64,000 nt of DNA from Clostridia bacterium (GTDB lineage: Bacteria; Bacillota; Clostridia; Oscillospirales; Acutalibacteraceae): assembly GCA_017409265.1 (NCBI GenBank), contig JAFQSY010000071.1, positions 1 to 64,000 on the forward strand. Direction: 5' to 3'. Within the stretch, counting starts at the first letter, position 1; each line of letters opens with the position of its first letter. A program made the position numbers and the translations under genes. The notes under the pieces were generated by a model, which worked only from the letters and a program-made list of their open reading frames with translations, was not told where the DNA came from and ran no database searches. Shown here piece by piece: positions 50,817 through 58,825 of this stretch.

Positions 50817-51610
50817 AAACCGAAATGAGAAATCCGGATACATACGGCATTGACAAAATGTCAACCTGTGAAATGCTTGGAATAATAAATAACGAAAATG
50901 CCAAAGTAACCCTTGCGGTTGAGTCTGCTTTGCCGCAGATTTCAATTGTGTGCGATGCGGTTGCCGATGCAATAAAATCAGGCGGCAGGATTTTCTATAT
51001 CGGAAGCGGAACCTCGGGCAGGCTTGCCGTGTGCGATGCAGCGGAATGTCCGCCTACTTTTGGTGTGACTTACGACCTTTTTAACGGAATCCTCGCAGGC
51101 GGTGAAAAATGTATGTTCAGAGCCGCGGAAAATGCCGAGGATAATCTTGCGGCAGGCATTGAAGACCTCAAAGCCCGCAATTTCTGCGATAAGGATATAT
51201 TAATCGGAATTTCCGCTTCGGGGTCAGCGGCTTACGTTATTTCCGCTGTGAATTATGCGAAAAGAATTGGTGCAAAGGCTTTTTCAATCACGAACAATCC
51301 TGATACGGAGCTCGGAAAGGCGGCGGATGTTGATATATGTGCCGACACGGGTCCGGAGGTTATCACGGGCTCAACCCGAATGAAAGCGGGCACGGCACAA
51401 AAAATCATCCTGAATATGATTTCAACCGCATCCATGGTAAAATGCGGCTGCGTTTATGAAAACATGATGATTAACCTTAAGCCCACTAACAAAAAACTGC
51501 GCAGAAGAATGATAGGAATTGTTACCGAAATTCTTGGTTGCAAAGCCGAAAAAGCAGAGGAACTTCTTGAAGAAAACGGATGGAACATCCGTTCTGCCGT
51601 GGAGAAATGA
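50810..51610 (+). CDS. murQ: N-acetylmuramic acid 6-phosphate etherase
   Basis: The 266-residue protein has the SIS-domain etherase layout: YIGSGTSGRLAVCDAAECPPTFG near 62-84 (substrate site with the conserved Glu), ISASGSAAYV, DTGPEVITGSTRMKAGTAQK and NMMINLKPTNKKLRRR. MurQ removes D-lactate from MurNAc 6-phosphate, giving GlcNAc 6-phosphate. It is slightly shorter than E. coli MurQ, without the C-terminal extension, as in many Gram-positives. It is the last gene of the operon and its start overlaps the kinase gene. No nagA or nagB is present in the window. Confidence 0.94.
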   Translation: MLKTEMRNPDTYGIDKMSTCEMLGIINNENAKVTLAVESALPQISIVCDAVADAIKSGGRIFYIGSGTSGRLAVCDAAECPPTFGVTYDLFNGILAGGEKCMFRAAENAEDNLAAGIEDLKARNFCDKDILIGISASGSAAYVISAVNYAKRIGAKAFSITNNPDTELGKAADVDICADTGPEVITGSTRMKAGTAQKIILNMISTASMVKCGCVYENMMINLKPTNKKLRRRMIGIVTEILGCKAEKAEELLEENGWNIRSAVEK

Positions 51611-51622
51611 ATTGAACAGATA

Positions 51623-51653
51623 AACCGCCGAGTTTTCACTCGGCGGTTTTTTT
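51623..51653. terminator. Terminator between murQ and the NamZ-like gene
   Basis: ACCGCCGAG pairs with CTCGGCGGT around TTTTCA, followed by seven T residues on the plus strand. The convergent NamZ-like gene ends just beyond, so the hairpin may serve both. Confidence 0.88.
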
Positions 51654-51657
51654 ACAA

Positions 51658-52779
51658 TCAATATAAATACCACTTTTTTGAAAGTGCCTGCCATTCGGCT
51701 GTTTTTTGCATTTCCCGTTCAATGAATGAATCTGTTGAAAAATCGCTTCTGAAAATATCGTCCGTTCCGATGAGATTTACTATATCCGAGGCGGTTTTAA
51801 GTTCGGAGTGTGTTTTCCTTATTGCGTCAAGCAATCTTATCCCTACGGCAAAAGGTGAAAAAGACTCTCTGTCGGTAATATGGAGCTGAATGCCGTGGCA
51901 GAAGCTGTCTTTATGGTCCGAAAATGTCGGTGTAAACGAACATTCGCGAAGAATAACACCGTCTTGGCGACCAATCATTTCAATGACAGCTCTGCTGTTA
52001 AGCCAGGGAGCACCTATCATTTCAAAGGGTTTTGTTGTGCCTCTGCCTTCAGAAAGATTTGTTTCTTCAAAAATGCATGTTCCGATATAAACAAGTGCCG
52101 TATCAACGGTCGGAATATTGGGCGAAGGCTGAATAAAGACAAGGTCGGTTTCGTCATAATACAGTTCTCTTTTCCAGCCTTCCATGGGGATAACGGTCAG
52201 GTTGCAACCGATATTTTCCACCTCATTCATCATAAGTGCAAATTCTCCGATGGTAAGACCTGAACGTGTGGGTGTAGGAAACCTTCCGACAAATGATGAA
52301 AAACGTCTGTCGAGCACAGTCCCCTCTGCTTTTTTTCCTCCGATAGGGTTGGGTCGGTCAAGAACAACAAATCTTATACCATTTTCAGCGCAAAGCTTCA
52401 TTGCATCGGTCATGGTGTAAGCATATGTGTAAAATCTTGCACCAACATCCTGTATGTCAAAAATGACGGTATCCAAGGATATGAGCATTTTTTCGCTTTC
52501 TGATATATCGTCACCGTATAAGCTGTATACGGGAAGCTTTGTTTTTCTGTCGGTATAGGATGTTATATTCAGACCTGCCTGCACATCTCCCCGAACCCCG
52601 TGTTCAGGTCCGAAAAGAGCTGTCAGGTTGCACTTTTCTTTCAGCATATCTGCTGTTGAAGAAAGGTTGCGGAGTACGCCGGTATGGTTTGTAATAAGGC
52701 CGCATTTTCCTTGCAAATCAAATCCGTTTTTTGCAACGACATCGGCTCCGCACAGAACTTTTTGTTTTGCCTTTTTCAT
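51658..52779 (-). CDS. NamZ-like exo-beta-N-acetylmuramidase (DUF1343, GH171), without signal peptide
   Basis: The 373-residue protein is a full DUF1343 protein: GLITNHTGV, LFGPEHGVRGDVQAG near 55-70, LYGDD, VIFDIQDVGARFYTY, VVLDRPNPIGG, PSPNIPTVDTALVY and NLSEGRGTTKPFEMIGAPWL. DUF1343 was shown in Bacillus to be an exo-N-acetylmuramidase (NamZ) that frees terminal MurNAc. The Bacillus enzyme is secreted; here the protein starts MKKAKQKVLCGADVV with no signal peptide, so it should act inside the cell. GGAGG precedes the ATG. It follows the GNAT gene by 36 bases, probably as one transcript, and converges with murQ, fitting the MurNAc salvage role. Confidence 0.88.
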   Translation of the reverse strand: MKKAKQKVLCGADVVAKNGFDLQGKCGLITNHTGVLRNLSSTADMLKEKCNLTALFGPEHGVRGDVQAGLNITSYTDRKTKLPVYSLYGDDISESEKMLISLDTVIFDIQDVGARFYTYAYTMTDAMKLCAENGIRFVVLDRPNPIGGKKAEGTVLDRRFSSFVGRFPTPTRSGLTIGEFALMMNEVENIGCNLTVIPMEGWKRELYYDETDLVFIQPSPNIPTVDTALVYIGTCIFEETNLSEGRGTTKPFEMIGAPWLNSRAVIEMIGRQDGVILRECSFTPTFSDHKDSFCHGIQLHITDRESFSPFAVGIRLLDAIRKTHSELKTASDIVNLIGTDDIFRSDFSTDSFIEREMQKTAEWQALSKKWYLY

Positions 52780-52815
52780 ATTTAACCTTCCTCCGGTTTT
52801 GCATCAATTGCTGAT

Positions 52816-53370
52816 TTAAAGTTCAAGTCCGTAAACCGCACAGTTTTTCATTTCTTCAAGCAGGGTGAAGCCGTATTTATCATAAAAGCCTCTGCCTTTT
52901 TCGTTTTTTATCCATGTTGTGAGCATAATTCCCTTCACGCCTTTTTCTTTCAGGTGTTCAAGAAGAATATCCGTCATTTTGTGTCCCAAACCCATGCGCT
53001 GATATTCGGGCAGGATATCAATATGAAGATGTGCAGGATAATCCTGTTTATATTTTTCATGAGGAATAATCGACCTCAAAGCCGATTTCCTGCGGCGAAA
53101 TTCCCATTTTTTTATTTTTGTATAATAGTTGCTGACAAAGCGTTCTTTGAAAACATCAAAATTCTCTGTACAGATGACATATCCTACCGCTTTGTCATTT
53201 TCGTTTGCGGTAACAAAGCAGTTTTCGGGTTCGTTTTCTATATAATAATCGCAGTAGACGGCAAGTGCAAAATTAATTCCTCTTTTTGAGCTTTTGCAGG
53301 GACCATCGCTGTTAAGGCACACAAAGCGGACATTTTCCTTATCCTTTGCCTGATACGGTCTTATTTTCAT
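52816..53370 (-). CDS. GNAT-family acetyltransferase, related to the O-GlcNAcase C-terminal fold
   Basis: The 184-residue protein is a single GNAT domain. HLHIDILPEYQRMGLGHKM near 116-134 is the acetyl-CoA binding motif A (Q-x-x-G-x-G). FYDKYGFTLLEEM closes the fold. The pattern PAHLHIDILPEYQ...G is the one I associate with bacterial proteins used as structural models for the acetyltransferase-like C-terminal domain of human O-GlcNAcase. It is divergent from the GH84 gene and in front of the NamZ-like gene. The motif A glycines needed for acetyl-CoA binding are present, so it may be an active enzyme acting on an amino-sugar or a protein; the substrate is unknown. Confidence 0.82.
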   Translation of the reverse strand: MKIRPYQAKDKENVRFVCLNSDGPCKSSKRGINFALAVYCDYYIENEPENCFVTANENDKAVGYVICTENFDVFKERFVSNYYTKIKKWEFRRRKSALRSIIPHEKYKQDYPAHLHIDILPEYQRMGLGHKMTDILLEHLKEKGVKGIMLTTWIKNEKGRGFYDKYGFTLLEEMKNCAVYGLEL

Positions 53371-53449
53371 TCGATCACTTCCCTTTTATGAAAAAAGTTT
53401 ATCATTAAAACGCACAAAAATCAAGGCGCAATATGTACCGATTTAATAA

Positions 53450-53478
53450 TTGTAAAAATAAAGAAAATATTGTATTAT
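53450..53478 (+). promoter_or_regulatory. Promoter of the GH84-ceramidase-like operon
   Basis: TTGTAA (53450-53455), 17-base spacer, TATTAT (53473-53478), followed by AGGAGGG ahead of the ATG at 53499. Confidence 0.7.
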
Positions 53479-53498
53479 TAATAGCAGGAGGGTTTAAT

Positions 53499-55073
53499 AT
53501 GAACGAGAAATCAAGACCCGCAGTTGTTTTTGAAAAGCTTTTCGACAATATTGCCAACGGTTACAACATTGAAATTGTTTATAAGGATTCGGAACATGTT
53601 GTTTATTGCAAAAAAACTCACAGAGTTATTGATGAAAAATATATTCTTTCAGTTTCGGGCAAAGAAGTGAAAATTTATTGTTCTTGTGAAAAAGGTGCGT
53701 TCCGCGCACTCTGCGACCTTGCAAAACGTATTGACGAAAACACTGTTTCTGACGGTGAATACATATGCTCACCGTCTTTTGCCGTGAGAGGCTATATTGA
53801 AGGGTTTTACGGAACACCGTGGAGCCACGAAAACCGCAAATCCGTTATGGAGCTTATGGCAAAAAACAGAATGAACACCGTTTATTATGCACCGAAGGAC
53901 GATTTGTTTCACCGTGACAAGTGGCGTGAGAATTATCCCGAAGATGCGCTTACAAAGCTGAAAGAGCTTGTTGACTGTGCGTCGGAATATTATATGGATT
54001 TTTATTGGTGTATTGCACCCGGACTTTCAATGAAATATTCCGGCAAAACCGAATTTGATGCTCTTATCGAAAAAACAAAACAGCTTTATTCAATCGGAAT
54101 AACCGATTTCGGTCTGTTGCTTGACGATATTGATGAAGAGCTTACTTTTGAAGAAGACAAGGTTGCTTTTGACGAAACGGTTAATGCTCATATCGAACTG
54201 ATAAACAGATATTATTCTGTATTGAAAGAGATTGATTCATCAATCCGTCTTACCGTTTGTCCCACCCTTTATCACGGAAAAGGCAACGAATATTATATTT
54301 CAAAGCTCGGAAAAAATATACCGACGCTTGTTTCTCTTTTCTGGACGGGCAGGGATATCTGCTCGCGTGAGCTGACAAGCCCCGAAGCAGTCAGGTTTAT
54401 TGAGAGTACATATCACAAGCCGCTTTATTGGGATAATTACCCCGTAAACGATTGTTCCATGTATAATGAGATGCATATTTCACCGATTATCAACCGTGAC
54501 CCCGATTTATATAAATATTCCGAAGGCATCATTTCAAACTGTATGGAATACGCTGAATGTTCAAAAATTCCGCTGATTACCGTTGCGGATTATCTGTGGG
54601 ACAGCGAAAATTATGACCCGCAGAAATCCTGGGAGAGTGCAATAAGGCAGGTTGTCGGAAAAGAAAATGCAGAGAATTTTATTGTATTTGCCGACCATCT
54701 TTATACATCATGCCTGAAGGATGCAAATTCAAGGCGTATGTATGAGTCGCTTGACGGAATTAAAGAAGCCTTCAAATCGGGCAACAAAGAAAAAGCTTTT
54801 GCTCTTGCGGAAAATTATCTCGGCAAAATGAATGCCTGCAGAGATTATCTCAAACGTGATTTACCCATTTGCCGTGAGATTTCAAAATGGTCGGAAAAAT
54901 ATTTTGTTTCGTGCGATATTTTGAATAGGATATTTGAATATATAAAAACAAGTGATGAAAAGCTGATTTCGGAATTGCTTTTGCTTGTTGAAAAATATGA
55001 GGCTATGCCTGCAAGGATTTCTAACGATGTTAATATCCGTGAGGAACTTAAAAATCTGAAAAATATTAATTAA
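53499..55073 (+). CDS. GH84 beta-N-acetylglucosaminidase, cytoplasmic
   Basis: The 524-residue protein has an N-terminal GH20b-like domain (1-90) and a GH84 barrel: VRGYIEGFYGTPW near 96-108, NTVYYAPKDD near 126-135 and LLLDDIDEE with the catalytic Asp pair at 209-210, then YWDNYPVND. GH84 enzymes use substrate-assisted catalysis on terminal beta-GlcNAc, including O-GlcNAc and GlcNAc on N-glycans or mucins. A helical C-terminal part follows. There is no signal peptide. AGGAGGG lies before the ATG at 53499; the frame extends upstream to 53433 but through the promoter. It leads an operon with two ceramidase-like genes (gaps of 14 and six bases). Confidence 0.93.
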   Translation: MNEKSRPAVVFEKLFDNIANGYNIEIVYKDSEHVVYCKKTHRVIDEKYILSVSGKEVKIYCSCEKGAFRALCDLAKRIDENTVSDGEYICSPSFAVRGYIEGFYGTPWSHENRKSVMELMAKNRMNTVYYAPKDDLFHRDKWRENYPEDALTKLKELVDCASEYYMDFYWCIAPGLSMKYSGKTEFDALIEKTKQLYSIGITDFGLLLDDIDEELTFEEDKVAFDETVNAHIELINRYYSVLKEIDSSIRLTVCPTLYHGKGNEYYISKLGKNIPTLVSLFWTGRDICSRELTSPEAVRFIESTYHKPLYWDNYPVNDCSMYNEMHISPIINRDPDLYKYSEGIISNCMEYAECSKIPLITVADYLWDSENYDPQKSWESAIRQVVGKENAENFIVFADHLYTSCLKDANSRRMYESLDGIKEAFKSGNKEKAFALAENYLGKMNACRDYLKRDLPICREISKWSEKYFVSCDILNRIFEYIKTSDEKLISELLLLVEKYEAMPARISNDVNIREELKNLKNIN

Positions 55074-55087
55074 AAGGAGATATAAAA

Positions 55088-56554
55088 ATGGCAGTTGTTA
55101 TCAGATGGATTTCGGCGATTATGGCGGTGCTTATCGGTCTTCCCACTCTTCTCGGTGCGGTTTTTCAGAGCCTTACCAAAATCGGCTATGACGAAAGACC
55201 GGTTCAGTCAATTTCGGAGAATTTTCTCGAAGGAAACACAAGCTTTATTGATGAGGCAACCTCGGAATATTGGTCGGCAGGCTACGCCCGCAGAATTCTT
55301 ACTCCCGAAGATATTGAAGAAACAAGATATTTTCTCGGCGGATTTCTTAAATTCCCTGCACAGGAAGCAACGGGTGTCATTGACGATTTATGCGTAAGAG
55401 CGGTTGTGCTCGATGATAATTCGGGCAGAAGAGCGGCAGCATTTGCTTGGATTGACGGCGTTGGCTTTATGAATGCAGATATCAAGGATATCCGTGAAAA
55501 ACTCAGTGATATCACGGGTGACGGTAAGCTTATCAGCATAGATGTCGGCTCAACCCATAACCACAGCGCAATTGATACCCAAGGACTGTGGGGCAACATT
55601 CCCAAAAGCGGCAGAAATCAGAAATATATTGATTCGGTAGTTCAGAAAACCGCCGATGCAATAAGAGAAGCATATAACAACCGCTGCGAAGGCACTCTTT
55701 ATTATTCATCAAAGGCTTGCCCTGAATTATTCTATGACGGAAGAGAGCCTTATTCAATTGACGATAAAATCCATCTTTTCCGTTTCGAACCCAATGACAG
55801 CGGCAAAAAGGAAATTTATATAACCAATTTCGGCGCTCATCCCATTAATCTCGGTTGGAGCAACACGGAGATTTCGGGCGACTTTCCGTACTATATAGAA
55901 AAAGAAGTAACTACCGAAAAGAATGCCGATTTTATCTTTGTTCAAGGAGCAATCGGCGGAGCAATTCACGCTGATATGGGCGTGGAAAACGGAATTCCCG
56001 AGGAACTTTCTTCATATGAAAAAATGAAGGAATACAGCCGTATTGTTGCAGGTGTTCTCTATGAGCTTGCGGAAAAGGGTGAGGCTGTTGAGCCTGTTCT
56101 CAATGTGAAGCACGCACAGATTGATTTTGAGGTCAACAATTTCATTTTCCTTCTTGCAGAGAGCGCAGGTCTTTGCAACGTCAAGGCATTCAAGGAAGAC
56201 GGCAAGGTATATCTCACAAGTGAAATCGGCTATGTTGAAATGGGTAAGAATATAAAGATTATTGAAGCCCCCGGCGAAGCTCTTCCCGAGCTTGTTTACG
56301 GCGGATTCTATTCTGCCGAAGAAGCATATAACGGCACGGAATATCCATATAAAGGAATTGAAACCTGCTTTGATGAGGACGACGAAGTGCTTGTTTTCGG
56401 ACTTTGCAACGATGCTGTAGGTTATATTGTGCCCGACAACGATTACAGTTCATCGGGCGATGAGGGTCACTACGAAGAAACCGTTTCAACGGGCTCGAAA
56501 AGTGCAACGGCATTCTCAAAAGCTTTCTTTGAACTTCTCGGTAAATGGGGGTAA
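55088..56554 (+). CDS. Neutral ceramidase-like protein 1, membrane-anchored
   Basis: The 488-residue protein has an N-terminal hydrophobic segment (ISAIMAVLIGLPTLLGAVF) and then a neutral/alkaline ceramidase-like domain. STHNHSAIDTQGLWG near 158, ITNFGAHPINLGWS near 250, APGEALPELVYGG near 397 and AVGYIVPDND near 445 match the positions of the zinc ligands (two His, Glu and Tyr) of the neutral ceramidase fold. The segment expected to carry the catalytic Ser (GDVSPN in ceramidases) reads VQGAIGGAIHA, without that Ser. So it is a ceramidase-fold hydrolase of unknown substrate, outside the membrane. It is followed by a diverged tandem copy. Confidence 0.78.
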   Translation: MAVVIRWISAIMAVLIGLPTLLGAVFQSLTKIGYDERPVQSISENFLEGNTSFIDEATSEYWSAGYARRILTPEDIEETRYFLGGFLKFPAQEATGVIDDLCVRAVVLDDNSGRRAAAFAWIDGVGFMNADIKDIREKLSDITGDGKLISIDVGSTHNHSAIDTQGLWGNIPKSGRNQKYIDSVVQKTADAIREAYNNRCEGTLYYSSKACPELFYDGREPYSIDDKIHLFRFEPNDSGKKEIYITNFGAHPINLGWSNTEISGDFPYYIEKEVTTEKNADFIFVQGAIGGAIHADMGVENGIPEELSSYEKMKEYSRIVAGVLYELAEKGEAVEPVLNVKHAQIDFEVNNFIFLLAESAGLCNVKAFKEDGKVYLTSEIGYVEMGKNIKIIEAPGEALPELVYGGFYSAEEAYNGTEYPYKGIETCFDEDDEVLVFGLCNDAVGYIVPDNDYSSSGDEGHYEETVSTGSKSATAFSKAFFELLGKWG

Positions 56555-56560
56555 TTTAAA

Positions 56561-58048
56561 ATGGAAATTCTGCGTTTTCTGCATCTTCCGGAATTGGTCA
56601 GAGGAATAATATCCGCTTTGCTTTCATTTATTATTCTTTTTGTCCCCAATTCAACTTATACAACTGTTGAAGATACATCAAAACATATGCTTACGGGTGA
56701 CGAAATATTTTCTTACAACGGAGAAAAGTGGACTGTCGGCTTTGCAAGAGAAGTGTTGACTCCCGATGATATCACGGAAGAAACTTACTATATAGCAGGC
56801 TACAATACAAACAATCCTGCAAAATCCGTACTTGACGATATGTATGCCAAGGCGGTTTATCTTGATGATAACAGCGGCAGAGGCGGAGTTGTTATTTGCG
56901 CGATTGACTGTATGGGAATCAGCCGTAAGGATATCAACGATATCAGAAAAATCGTTATTGAAAGCGGCAAAATTCCGAACCTCAAATCAATCAATATCTG
57001 TGCAACGCACACCCATTCCGCTATTGATACCCAAGGTCTTTGGGGCAAGAACTTCCTTTCCGACGGCAAAAACGAGGAGTTTATGAATGAACTCAAAGAA
57101 AGAACCGCAAATTCAATTATTTCTGCATACATCAACAGAAAAGATGGTAATCTTTATTTCGGTACTGCAGAGTCCGAGGGACTTCTGACGGACACCAGAG
57201 AGCCGATTGATTATGATGAAACCGTAACAAGCATTCGTTTTGACCCTGCAGACGGCAGTAATGACACATATATTGTCAATTTCACCTGCCACGCAGAAAT
57301 GCTCGGTTCAAAAACGACATTCGTCAGCGCCGATTTTCCCGCTTATATGGATAAGGAAATCAACGAACGCACGGGCGGTGCAAATGTTGTTTTCCTAAAC
57401 GGTGCCGTCGGCGGACTTATTACCGGTGCCGAAATTGACACCTTCTTAAGAGCTGACACCGAGTTTACCATTGAGCACACAAAACAGTTTGGCAAAAATG
57501 TTGCAAATCTCGTTCTTTCAATTAATAACGAAGTTGCTCTTGCACCCGCAATCAATGTCAAAACCGAAGCGATAGAAATAAAATGCGATAACACCGCACT
57601 TCTGCTTGTTCGTTTTCTTGAGGTTCTCAACAACGACGTTGCCAAGGATAAAGACAGAAACATCTCAATCATATCTGAGGTTTCCTATATGGAACTCGGC
57701 AATAATCAAATAGGGATTTATATGATTCCGGGTGAGCTTTCACCTGAACTTGAAAGCGGCAATTTTATGTCGGCAGAAGAATCTGCAAACGGCACCGAAG
57801 CTGATTATAAACCTCTTTCGGAAATGGCACGTTGCGAGCATAATTTTGTTCTCGGTCTTTGCAATGACGAGTTGGGTTATATCATTCCCGAAAATGATTT
57901 CTTCCTGCATGAGTGGTTGCCATATTTCAATAATGCCGTTGATTTATCCGGAAGAAAGCATTATGAGGAAACAAATTCACTCGGTCCTCAGGCGGCGGGA
58001 GCAATTCTTGAAGCTATGGACGAACTGATATCTTCAACAAAAAGATAA
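56561..58048 (+). CDS. Neutral ceramidase-like protein 2, membrane-anchored
   Basis: The 495-residue paralogue of the preceding gene has an N-terminal hydrophobic helix (LVRGIISALLSFIILFVP) and the same ceramidase-like motifs: CATHTHSAIDTQGLWG, VNFTCHAEMLGSK, IPGELSPELESG and ELGYIIPENDF. At the expected Ser site it reads FLNGAVGGLITG. Both copies share the AIDTQGLWG extension after the first His, which distinguishes them from true ceramidases (THTHSGPGG). GGGGG precedes the ATG and it lies six bases after copy 1. It ends the GH84 operon. The substrate may be a lipid-linked or N-acylated sugar by context, which is an inference. Confidence 0.78.
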   Translation: MEILRFLHLPELVRGIISALLSFIILFVPNSTYTTVEDTSKHMLTGDEIFSYNGEKWTVGFAREVLTPDDITEETYYIAGYNTNNPAKSVLDDMYAKAVYLDDNSGRGGVVICAIDCMGISRKDINDIRKIVIESGKIPNLKSINICATHTHSAIDTQGLWGKNFLSDGKNEEFMNELKERTANSIISAYINRKDGNLYFGTAESEGLLTDTREPIDYDETVTSIRFDPADGSNDTYIVNFTCHAEMLGSKTTFVSADFPAYMDKEINERTGGANVVFLNGAVGGLITGAEIDTFLRADTEFTIEHTKQFGKNVANLVLSINNEVALAPAINVKTEAIEIKCDNTALLLVRFLEVLNNDVAKDKDRNISIISEVSYMELGNNQIGIYMIPGELSPELESGNFMSAEESANGTEADYKPLSEMARCEHNFVLGLCNDELGYIIPENDFFLHEWLPYFNNAVDLSGRKHYEETNSLGPQAAGAILEAMDELISSTKR

Positions 58049-58118
58049 TATTAATAATACCTGAAACAATTGCAATAATAAGGCAAACGCAAATTGAATT
58101 TGAAGGGGTGTAAACGAA

Positions 58119-58256
58119 ATGTCAAAGAATAATTCAGTTGTTCCTCAGGCAAGAGCTGCTCTTGACCAGTTCAAGATGGAAGTTGCAAGAGAAGTAGGCG
58201 TTCAATCACCTTTCGAAGAAAGTGTACAACATATAGTGAACTCTGTGAAAATATAA
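58119..58256 (+). pseudogene. Truncated alpha/beta-type SASP gene, copy 1
   Basis: A 45-residue frame begins MSKNNSVVPQARAALDQF and MEVAREVGV, which matches the N-terminal half of alpha/beta-type small acid-soluble spore proteins, including the germination-protease site (EVARE). The C-terminal half of SASPs with GSVGG-x-MVK is missing: after GV the frame reads unrelated residues to a TAA at 58254-58256, and no other frame restores it. GGGG lies before the ATG. It is a remnant or a very short variant; DNA binding would be expected to be lost. Confidence 0.7.
58124..58180 (+). repeat. 57-bp direct repeat, copy A
   Basis: These 57 bases are identical to 60233-60289. They encode the SASP N-terminal segment. 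Weaker similarity continues on both sides. Confidence 0.85.
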
Positions 58257-58301
58257 TCAATATAATGCGCCATGAAGCAGCTTTCAATGCATATATAGCA
58301 A

Positions 58302-58338
58302 ATAAAACCACTGCTCAATTTAGAACAGTGGTTTTATT
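58302..58338. terminator. Hairpin terminator overlapping the XRE gene stop
   Basis: TAAAACCACTG pairs with CAGTGGTTTTA around a 12-base loop, with T runs in both directions. The minus-strand XRE stop codon (58334-58336) lies inside the right arm. Confidence 0.7.
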
Positions 58339-58546
58339 TATTTGTTTTGGGATTGTCGGTTCTTCCGATTAAATAGTCTATGCTCACTTTGTAATAATCT
58401 GCAAGAGCAACCAAAATTTTAAGAGGTATTTCCCGTTCTCCCCGTTCGTATTTGGAATAAAGCGATTGATCACACAATAGCATTTCTGAAATCTGTTTTT
58501 GTGTTAAATCGTTGTCCTCACGCATATCCTTGATGCGTAACTTCAT
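58334..58546 (-). CDS. XRE-family transcriptional regulator (70 aa)
   Basis: The 70-residue protein is a single Cro/C1-type helix-turn-helix domain: MKLRIKDMREDNDLTQKQISEMLLCDQSLYSKYERGER is the typical recognition region, and the C terminus (IPLKILVALADYYKVSIDYLIGR) is the conserved closing part. No ligand domain is attached. It should bind DNA as a dimer. The palindrome at 58598-58616 and a second imperfect copy at 58575-58590 lie between its start and the divergent promoter of the exported protein. It is thus a likely repressor of that gene and of itself. Confidence 0.9.
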   Translation of the reverse strand: MKLRIKDMREDNDLTQKQISEMLLCDQSLYSKYERGEREIPLKILVALADYYKVSIDYLIGRTDNPKTNK

Positions 58547-58564
58547 AATACATCACCCGTGAAA

Positions 58565-58570
58565 ATTATA
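58565..58570 (-). promoter_or_regulatory. Likely -10 element of the XRE gene
   Basis: TATAAT on the minus strand (58570-58565), about 20 bases before the start codon. The -35 region is weak and overlaps the operator copy at 58575-58590, which suits autoregulation. Confidence 0.5.
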
Positions 58571-58574
58571 CAGT

Positions 58575-58616
58575 AGGACAATATGCCCTATTGATAAATA
58601 GGACTAATAGTCCTAT
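58575..58616. promoter_or_regulatory. Two operator-like dyads of the XRE regulator
   Basis: ATAGGACTAATAGTCCTAT (58598-58616) is a perfect 19-bp palindrome with one central base. TAGGACAATATGCCCTA (58575-58591) is an imperfect copy with half-sites TAGGAC and GCCCTA. The two sites lie between divergent promoters and are the probable binding sites of the 70-aa XRE protein. Confidence 0.8.
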
Positions 58617-58619
58617 AAT
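58591..58619 (+). promoter_or_regulatory. Promoter of the exported protein, covered by the palindrome
   Basis: TTGATA (58591-58596), 17-base spacer, TATAAT (58614-58619). The spacer and part of the -10 lie inside the 19-bp palindrome, so binding there would block RNA polymerase. About 200 bases of leader precede the ATG at 58826; I see no clear riboswitch or ORF in it. Confidence 0.8.
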
Positions 58620-58825
58620 ATGTATAAGATTTGTCGGAAACACATAGGTGAAACGCAGAAAACATCTTATTCTTGAAGAATCGAATGATTGTTTTATATA
58701 GCGGCTTTTATTTAAACAATCTTTACAGTTTGATTTTATATGCTATAATGAAAATACAAAGATAAAAAGTGTCTTTGGAAAAATCCAGGACAATCTGGCA
58801 GTAACATATTAACGGAGGGATTAAA

